From Pseudoalteromonas lipolytica (GTDB lineage: Bacteria; Pseudomonadota; Gammaproteobacteria; Enterobacterales; Alteromonadaceae): a stretch of DNA of 64,000 bases. The first letter of the stretch is position 1; the number at the start of each line of letters is the position of its first letter. The translations under genes were made by a program, and so were the position numbers. The stretch covers positions 62,001-126,000 of the forward strand of contig NZ_LJTC01000007.1 of the NCBI RefSeq assembly GCF_001306915.1, in the 5' to 3' direction. This document shows positions 58,410-64,000 of the stretch, piece by piece. A model generated the notes under the pieces. The model was not told where the DNA came from and ran no database searches. It saw only the letters and a list, made by a program, of their open reading frames with translations.

Positions 58410-58440
58410 ACTACTGAGACCGAGCCCTCAGGCTCGGCTT
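58410..58440 (+). other. Hairpin in the prmB-aroC gap
   Basis: CCGAGCC-ctca-GGCTCGG followed by CTTTT on the plus strand. There is no plus-strand gene upstream, so as a terminator it would only stop antisense transcription; on the minus strand it has no T run. Confidence 0.45.
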
Positions 58441-58453
58441 TTAAAACCTGCTG

Positions 58454-59389
58454 TTAATCTGCGAAATAGTTAACAAGCTGTTGTTTGCTGATCACAAACA
58501 CGCCAAGGCCACCTTGTTCAAATTCAACCCACTCAAATGGTGCGCCAGGGTACAGCTCTTCCATATGTACCATAGAGTTACCAACTTCGACAAATAACAA
58601 ACCGTTATCGGTTAGATGCTCTGCAGCTTCCGCTAGGATGGTGCGAGTAACATCAAGACCATCATGACCCGATGCTAAACCAAGCTCTGGCTCGTGATGG
58701 AATTCACGCGGTAAATCAGCCATATCTTCAGCATCAACATACGGTGGGTTAGCTACGATCAGGTCATATTTTTGACCCGGAACACCGCTAAACACGTCTG
58801 ACTGAATTGGCAGTACACGGTCATTTAGCATGTAATCGCTAATATTAATATCAGCAACTTCGAGCGCTTCATATGAAATATCAACCGCATCAACCTGTGC
58901 ATCTTCAAATGCTTGCGCAAGTGCAATAGCAATACATGCAGAGCCAGTGCATAAATCAAGAATGCGCGTTACTGAGCTTGGCTCTTCTAACCAAGGTGCA
59001 AAGCGATTGTTAATTAGCTCAGCAAATGGCGAACGTGGAATTAACACGCGCTCATCAACATAAAACGGCATACCTGCAAACCACGCAGTGTTGGTCAGGT
59101 ACGGTACTGGCGTACAATCATTAATACGTTCTGCAATAAGTTCAGCTAAGCGGTTTTTCTCGGTGCTGGTTAAACGCGCATGCATAAGCTCTTTTGGCGC
59201 ATCGATTGGCAAGCTTAATGCTGGTAATAGTAAGCTAACTGCTTCATCCCACGCATTATCTGTGCCGTGCCCAAAGAAAATACCACTGCTGGCAAATTGA
59301 CTGGTTGTCCAACGTAACCAATCATGCAACGTTGAAAGTTCTGCAATTGCCTCGTCTAAAATTGCGTCTTCTATCTGGAAATGGTTCAT
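58454..59389 (-). CDS. prmB: Ribosomal protein L3 N5-glutamine methyltransferase
   Basis: 311 residues. SAM-dependent enzyme methylating a glutamine of L3. Motifs: DLCTGSACIAIALAQ (SAM), ANPPYVDAED (NPPY catalytic), EVGNSM. Slightly acidic. Distinguished from PrmC by the NHFQIEDAI start and the aroC neighbour. Confidence 0.95.
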   Translation of the reverse strand: MNHFQIEDAILDEAIAELSTLHDWLRWTTSQFASSGIFFGHGTDNAWDEAVSLLLPALSLPIDAPKELMHARLTSTEKNRLAELIAERINDCTPVPYLTNTAWFAGMPFYVDERVLIPRSPFAELINNRFAPWLEEPSSVTRILDLCTGSACIAIALAQAFEDAQVDAVDISYEALEVADINISDYMLNDRVLPIQSDVFSGVPGQKYDLIVANPPYVDAEDMADLPREFHHEPELGLASGHDGLDVTRTILAEAAEHLTDNGLLFVEVGNSMVHMEELYPGAPFEWVEFEQGGLGVFVISKQQLVNYFAD

Positions 59390-59490
59390 GTATGTTCCTT
59401 AACTTTCAAAGTCTGTTCTGACGCGTATTGTACCGTCTTTTCAGTTGGTTTTTACTCGATTTTTAGCGTTTTTTTGTTTAGACTGCCGCC

Positions 59491-60048
59491 ATGAAAAAAG
59501 ATCCCCACGCCAACAACCACATTAGCACTGACGATATTGACTTATTTCGTCAGAGTATCAGTGGTGCCAAAGCATTTAAACAAGACACTATTCGATTCAC
59601 CAATAAGCCTAAAGTGTCACAAGCGAAGCAATTTTCCCAGCAAAAAAAGCAACATCAGGCAGAATTTTTCTTTTCTGATGAATATGTACCAGACATCGAC
59701 ACTCATGGCACCGTAAGCTATGTCAAACCAGGTCACGATAGCTTTTTAGCAAAGCAACTTCGCCGTGGAGATTACCCACCTGAGTTAACCCTTGATTTAC
59801 ATGGCTTAAATAAAGAATTAGCCAAAGATGAGTTGGCGGGTTTAATTCATGAGTGTAAAAAACAGCATTACTATTGCGCTTGTGTTGTGCATGGCATTGG
59901 TGAGCGCATACTTAAACACAAGGTACCGCAATATTTAGTTCAACACCCTGATGTGATTGCTATGCACCAAGCGCCTCTTGAATTTGGTGGTAAAGGTGCT
60001 GTACTTATTTTAATTAATCTTCCACAAAGTGATGAGTTCAGACGCTAA
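59491..60048 (+). CDS. smrB: Smr-domain ribosome-rescue endonuclease SmrB
   Basis: 185 residues. The Smr domain has the DLHGLNKELAKDEL start and the HGIGERILKHKVPQYL loop of SmrB (formerly YfcN), which cleaves mRNA at collided ribosomes. The N-terminal part is charged. Divergent from prmB, as in E. coli. Confidence 0.94.
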   Translation: MKKDPHANNHISTDDIDLFRQSISGAKAFKQDTIRFTNKPKVSQAKQFSQQKKQHQAEFFFSDEYVPDIDTHGTVSYVKPGHDSFLAKQLRRGDYPPELTLDLHGLNKELAKDELAGLIHECKKQHYYCACVVHGIGERILKHKVPQYLVQHPDVIAMHQAPLEFGGKGAVLILINLPQSDEFRR

Positions 60049-60072
60049 CGTCTTCTTGTCATAAGGCCTAAA

Positions 60073-60993
60073 GTGCATATTTTTTCGATTATCTTTCCAC
60101 TGATTTTTATCGTGTTAAGTGGTTACATCAGCTCGCGAAGCACGTTTTTATCGAAAGAGCATATTGCAGGGTTAAGTAAGTTTACTTTTTACATTAGCGT
60201 GCCTGCTTTTCTATTTTTAAATATGGCCCAAGCCGATTTACAAAATAGTGTATCTATTGCAGGCTTTTTGAGTTTTTACATCCCGGTATTGGCCATTTAC
60301 GCCCTCGGCTATGTTATTGACCGCTACCTCATTAGCAAGCAATCTGCGCCGTCACGTCATGCTGTATTTGCCCTTGGCAGTAGTTACTCAAATACGGTAC
60401 TGGTAGGTTTGCCTATTATTATTGCAGCACTTGGGCAACAGATGGTCGGTATTGTATTTATGATCATCACTTTTCATAGCGCACTTTTGTTTACCCTCAC
60501 CTTTTTGCTCAGCGCTAAATCGCAGCAAACATTCTCTTGGCGAGCATTTGCTAAAAACATGCTGCTCAATCCAGTCGTGTTAAGCATCAGTAGCGGCTTG
60601 GCTGTTAACCTACTTGGCTTTACACTTTTTGATGATTTTGCAAATGGCCTGAGTCTACTTGCGAAACCTGCCATTGCCTGTGCGTTATTTGTATTAGGGG
60701 CAAACCTTGCATTTTATAAAGTGGCCGACAACTTACAAGCATCACTCATTGCAACCATCATCAAGCTTTTAGTGTTACCGTGCGGGGTCTACTTTTTTGC
60801 AGGCAGCGTATTCAACCTAGAGCAATCATTACTGAACGTGTTAGTACTTTTAAGCGCCTCTCCTTTAGGGGTCAACGCTTATCTAATCGCCAATCAAATT
60901 AAGCAACACCAAGCGACACTGGCAAGTAGCGTCGTGCTTTCAACAGTATTGAGTGTAGTGAGCTTTAGTGCTTGGTTAAACGTATTACTCTAG
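60073..60993 (+). CDS. AEC-family (auxin efflux carrier-like) transporter
   Basis: 306 residues, about ten membrane segments in two halves; start GTG at 60073. Features typical of AEC: FYISVPAFLFLNMAQ and SSYSNTVLVGLPI near the half-way point, PAIACALFVLGANLAF in the second half. Substrate unknown. 24 bases after smrB, possibly co-transcribed. Confidence 0.88.
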   Translation: MHIFSIIFPLIFIVLSGYISSRSTFLSKEHIAGLSKFTFYISVPAFLFLNMAQADLQNSVSIAGFLSFYIPVLAIYALGYVIDRYLISKQSAPSRHAVFALGSSYSNTVLVGLPIIIAALGQQMVGIVFMIITFHSALLFTLTFLLSAKSQQTFSWRAFAKNMLLNPVVLSISSGLAVNLLGFTLFDDFANGLSLLAKPAIACALFVLGANLAFYKVADNLQASLIATIIKLLVLPCGVYFFAGSVFNLEQSLLNVLVLLSASPLGVNAYLIANQIKQHQATLASSVVLSTVLSVVSFSAWLNVLL

Positions 60994-61126
60994 CTAGAAG
61001 TCATTACTAAAAATATTGAAAAAGCAGTATTTAATATATTCGCTATAATGAACTTGACTTATAATTGCACAACATCGTCTTTTAACTAATCACAAATTTA
61101 TAAGCACCACTTTAGAAAGGCTTTCA

Positions 61127-62542
61127 GTGAAAACGATTTTACGGCATCAACGAAACTTATATAGCATTTTAATTTGCATCATTTTCGTCATTGGTTACGC
61201 ATCTTATCTCACTATAAGTAATATAGTGGCTGAACAAAGTCGCTTACAACAACAGTCTATTGCCCCTGTTTTTTCATTGGTTGTCGAAGAACTCTACAAG
61301 CCTGTTCATACTGCTCAAGCCTTAGCGAGCACAGGAAGCTTAAGTAACTTACTTACTGATAGTGAACTAGACCAAGCCGCCATTCTAAACCACTTAGAAC
61401 AGCTTCAGGAAAATTTAAATATGCTCGTTTTTGTAGCAAGTGAGCAACAACAAATGCAATTTAATTCTGATGGCACAACGATTGATTTACAAAAAGAGAA
61501 TATTGAGTGGTATCCAAAAGTAAAAGCAATGCAAGGCGATACCGTTGCTATCTTAGGAAACCGCGAGAACGTACATTTATACGTAGATATCAAAGTTTAT
61601 TCTGAGCAAGGCAACTTTTTAGGCTTTATAGGTGTAGGTAAAAGTCTTCAGTCATTTTGGGAAGCTTTTCAACAATATAAAGCTACACATGGCTACGACT
61701 TACTTTTTGTCAATAACGTTGACGAGGTGGTGCTTTCTTCTCATCGAGACTTTCAAGCACAGTTTACTGATATTGTTAACTTAAATGAACTTAGTTGGTT
61801 CAAAAATGCGGCACAAGAGCTGGCCAACATGGAGAATTTGAGCAGTATCATTATCCAAATAGAACAGGATGATCATGTTGTTACGCAATTCAACTTGCCC
61901 CAGCTAGATTGGCGAGTTTTTTTAATATCGCCTATGGCTAAAAGGCAAGCAGAAATTAACTATGCATTTTTCAGTCACAGCGCTCAATTGGCTGCAATTT
62001 TGTTTTTCTTATTATTGTTTATTTATGCTGCATTTGCTTATCAACGTAAAAGTATTGAGGCAAGAATAAACATAGATCCACTCACAAAACTAGCGAATAG
62101 AGACAAAATAAACCACTGGTTTGAAGAACATACCGAAAAAGAGAATAGCCTCGCTTTAATCATGGTTGATATTGATCATTTTAAGAACATTAATGATCTG
62201 TATGGTCATAATACCGGAGATAAGGTTATTAAAGAGGTAGCAAAAATACTCAGAAGCAACTTAGGAGAGCAAGATGTTGCTAGCCGTTGGGGAGGTGAAG
62301 AATTTATTATTTTTATGCCTAACACAAGTCTATCGGTTGCGAGCCAGTTAGCTGAAAAAATTAGAAAAGACATTGAGTTAAATTTATTTACCGTAAATAG
62401 TCAATCATTAAAGGTGACGGCAAGTTTCGGAGTTACTCAAGCACAAAGAGCTGAAAAACTTGAGAGCATTGTAGCTGATGCTGATAGAGCGTTGTATGAA
62501 GCAAAGCAGCAAGGCCGCAATCGTGTGTGTAAAGCTTTTTAA
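61127..62542 (+). CDS. Membrane diguanylate cyclase with extracytoplasmic sensor (GGDEF)
   Basis: 471 residues starting with GTG (61127) after an AGAAAGG site. Membrane segments at about 11-30 and 285-303 enclose a cache-like periplasmic domain. The GGDEF domain has GGEEF at 389-393. The I-site position reads GEQD (380-383) instead of RxxD, so product inhibition is probably absent, unlike the other cyclase in this window. Confidence 0.9.
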   Translation: MKTILRHQRNLYSILICIIFVIGYASYLTISNIVAEQSRLQQQSIAPVFSLVVEELYKPVHTAQALASTGSLSNLLTDSELDQAAILNHLEQLQENLNMLVFVASEQQQMQFNSDGTTIDLQKENIEWYPKVKAMQGDTVAILGNRENVHLYVDIKVYSEQGNFLGFIGVGKSLQSFWEAFQQYKATHGYDLLFVNNVDEVVLSSHRDFQAQFTDIVNLNELSWFKNAAQELANMENLSSIIIQIEQDDHVVTQFNLPQLDWRVFLISPMAKRQAEINYAFFSHSAQLAAILFFLLLFIYAAFAYQRKSIEARINIDPLTKLANRDKINHWFEEHTEKENSLALIMVDIDHFKNINDLYGHNTGDKVIKEVAKILRSNLGEQDVASRWGGEEFIIFMPNTSLSVASQLAEKIRKDIELNLFTVNSQSLKVTASFGVTQAQRAEKLESIVADADRALYEAKQQGRNRVCKAF

Positions 62543-62551
62543 CTTAACGAC

Positions 62552-63286
62552 TTAAAGCCCGCCTGATACATCGATAAAACTGCCTGTTGTGAATGAGGCT
62601 TGCTCACTTGCCAAAAAGTAAATCGCTGAGGCGACCTCTTCTGCTTCACCACCACGCCCTAGCGGCAACTTAGATTTTAACCTATCAACTCGGTTTGCTT
62701 CACCGCCATCGCGGTGCATATCGGTATAAATAAGGCCTGGTCTTACCCCATTAACCCGAATACCTTTACTCGCGACTTCTTTAGCAAGGCCTATCGTGAA
62801 GGTATCAAGCGCTCCTTTTGATGCGGCATAATCTAAATATTCATTTGGTGAACCTGTGCGTGAAGCACCCGATGAAACATTCACAATACTGCCTTTGTCC
62901 ATACGCTTTATTGCTTCGCGCGCGCACAGAAAGGCGCCAGTAACATTACAGCTTAAAATAGCGTTGATACGCTTAGCATCCATCTCTAATAACGGCATTT
63001 GTGGCATCATCATCGCTGCGTTATTAACTAACACATCTAACCGAGAAACCTGAGTATCTAATTTAGCGAACATGGCGAGTACTTGCTGCTCATCGGCGAT
63101 ATCGGCTTGCAACAAATAGGCATTCACGCCAAGCACTTTTATCTCATCAGCGACCGGCTCTGCACTTGCGTGATCTGACTTATAGTTAATACACACATCA
63201 TAACCATGTCTCGCAAACAGTTTTGCTGTCGCTGCCCCTATACCGCGGCCGCCTCCGGTAATAAGAACCACTGGATTCGTATTCAT
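62552..63286 (-). CDS. Short-chain dehydrogenase/reductase
   Basis: 244 residues. Rossmann cofactor motif TGGGRGIGAA, NNAA, catalytic Ser (NVSSGAS) and YAASK (YxxxK), C-terminal FIDVSGGL. Generic SDR (FabG-like); substrate unknown. Overlaps the ASCH gene by four bases (ATGA). Confidence 0.92.
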   Translation of the reverse strand: MNTNPVVLITGGGRGIGAATAKLFARHGYDVCINYKSDHASAEPVADEIKVLGVNAYLLQADIADEQQVLAMFAKLDTQVSRLDVLVNNAAMMMPQMPLLEMDAKRINAILSCNVTGAFLCAREAIKRMDKGSIVNVSSGASRTGSPNEYLDYAASKGALDTFTIGLAKEVASKGIRVNGVRPGLIYTDMHRDGGEANRVDRLKSKLPLGRGGEAEEVASAIYFLASEQASFTTGSFIDVSGGL

Positions 63287-63759
63287 TCTGACTCCTTGAA
63301 AACTAACATAAACTGCTCACACACCAACGGCATCTCAGGGTGACATTGATAGCCTGTACCTGCGAGCTCTCGCTGATAATAATCCCAATGCACATGCTGC
63401 CAGTACTCAAGGCTTTTGTCGCCCTCACCTTCTAATGCGGCGTAATCGGCGCTTATTTGATTATATGGGGTAATAGTTACAGAGACGGTTTCAATAATGC
63501 CGAGGGGCTGTCCCTGCCAATTGGTAAAAATAGCTAAATCACCAACTTCAGGAAGGGTTTCATTATTGGCTTTAAACCAATAAAGTGAAGGGGTTGTGGC
63601 TTGTTTTACGCCATTTAAAACCAGTAATGCGCATTCATTAGCATCTTGCTCATTGTCACAAAAATGCCAACTTGGTAGTTCAGTCACTGCGCGGCCTGAT
63701 TGCTCATTAAAGCGAGCAATCAACTGCGCGATACGCTGCTCGTTACTTAACTGCTGCAA
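63283..63759 (-). CDS. ASCH-domain protein
   Basis: 158 residues. The ASCH fold is suggested by [39 protein letters not shown] and HWDYYQREL, a set common in YqfB-like ASCH proteins (RNA-related or amidohydrolase activity). Function here unknown. Overlaps the RidA-like gene by 17 bases. Confidence 0.85.
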   Translation of the reverse strand: MQQLSNEQRIAQLIARFNEQSGRAVTELPSWHFCDNEQDANECALLVLNGVKQATTPSLYWFKANNETLPEVGDLAIFTNWQGQPLGIIETVSVTITPYNQISADYAALEGEGDKSLEYWQHVHWDYYQRELAGTGYQCHPEMPLVCEQFMLVFKESE

Positions 63760-64000
63760 CGACAGAAATCTCTACAAGTAGTGCGTCACGCGCCATTTTT
63801 GCCTCAACACAAGCGCGAGCAGGCGCATGACCTTGTGGTACCCAAGCATCCCAAACTGCATTCATCTGTGCAAAGTATTCCATGCTTTTCAAGTAGATTG
63901 TGGCGCTTAGCATTTGCTCTTTGCTACTACCTGCTTCAATAAGTAGCGCTTCGACCTTATCCAGCATGGTTTGAGTTTGTTCGGTGATATCTTTTTCGGC
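63743..64000 (-). CDS. RidA/YjgF/YER057c family protein (N-terminus cut by window edge)
   Basis: 86 residues visible. The C-terminal signature [22 protein letters not shown] and the [14 protein letters not shown] helix are typical of RidA-type enamine/imine deaminases. Upstream codons continue in frame to the edge. Seems to lead an operon RidA-ASCH-SDR. Confidence 0.88.
   Translation of the reverse strand, partial: AEKDITEQTQTMLDKVEALLIEAGSSKEQMLSATIYLKSMEYFAQMNAVWDAWVPQGHAPARACVEAKMARDALLVEISVVAAVK

Overview
The window looks like a chromosomal segment of a marine gammaproteobacterium of the order Alteromonadales, most likely Pseudoalteromonas or a close relative. This is inferred from AT-rich base composition, a fully gammaproteobacterial gene order (tig-clpP-clpX-lon; truA-accD-folC-dedD-cvpA-purF; metY-rimP-nusA-infB-rbfA-truB-rpsO-pnp-nlpI; epmC, aroC, prmB, smrB) and the accessory genes. 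No insertion sequence, prophage, integrase or CRISPR array was seen. It is mostly core genome, with several small accessory gene sets.

Layout. 1-6.1 kb: the protein quality-control block tig, clpP, clpX and lon (lon is cut by the window edge), with a good sigma-32 type promoter before lon. 6.4-7.1 kb: a tRNA array on the minus strand (three tRNA-Pro(TGG), His, Arg) that carries two degenerate tRNA-Pro-like elements made by a ~201-bp tandem duplication. 7.4-14.7 kb: folD, an EamA transporter, cysS, ppiB, lpxH, a periplasmic solute-binding protein, miaE and a Yip1-family membrane protein. 14.8-20.7 kb: purF-cvpA-dedD-folC-accD-truA. 20.8-26.6 kb: a complete six-gene Mrp cation/proton antiporter operon with a fused MrpAB subunit. 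26.8-38.3 kb: the translation and RNA-decay superoperon from initiator tRNA to nlpI. It includes recognisable RNA control elements (S15 leader, pnp leader stem, metY-rimP hairpins) and ends in a metzincin-like protease gene that overlaps nlpI.

38.5-47.9 kb is the most accessory part. It holds a globin-like small protein without the haem-binding His, a duplicated coiled-coil DUF4124 protein, an iron-sulphur photolyase of the PhrB type, and a tightly coupled three-gene secreted set (Zn phospholipase C/S1-P1 nuclease fold, parvulin-like foldase, anchored coiled-coil protein). It also has a small heat-shock gene with a sigma-32 promoter and a ROSE-like RNA thermometer, a membrane redoxin, grxA, and deaD with its ribosome site buried in a hairpin. 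48-64 kb: an AbgT transporter, yfcL, an ATP-NAD kinase-like gene, epmC, an HD-GYP protein with an insertion inside its catalytic domain, two GGDEF proteins, gst/lysR, aroC, prmB, smrB, an AEC transporter, and an SDR-ASCH-RidA cluster cut by the window end.

Functionally the window couples protein folding and turnover (Tig, ClpXP, Lon, Hsp20, PpiB), translation initiation and ribosome maturation (fMet tRNA, IF2, RbfA, RimP, S15, TruB), RNA decay and remodelling (PNPase, DeaD, SmrB), sodium/pH homeostasis (Mrp) and c-di-GMP signalling. All functional calls are from reading the translated sequences and gene order; no database search was run.
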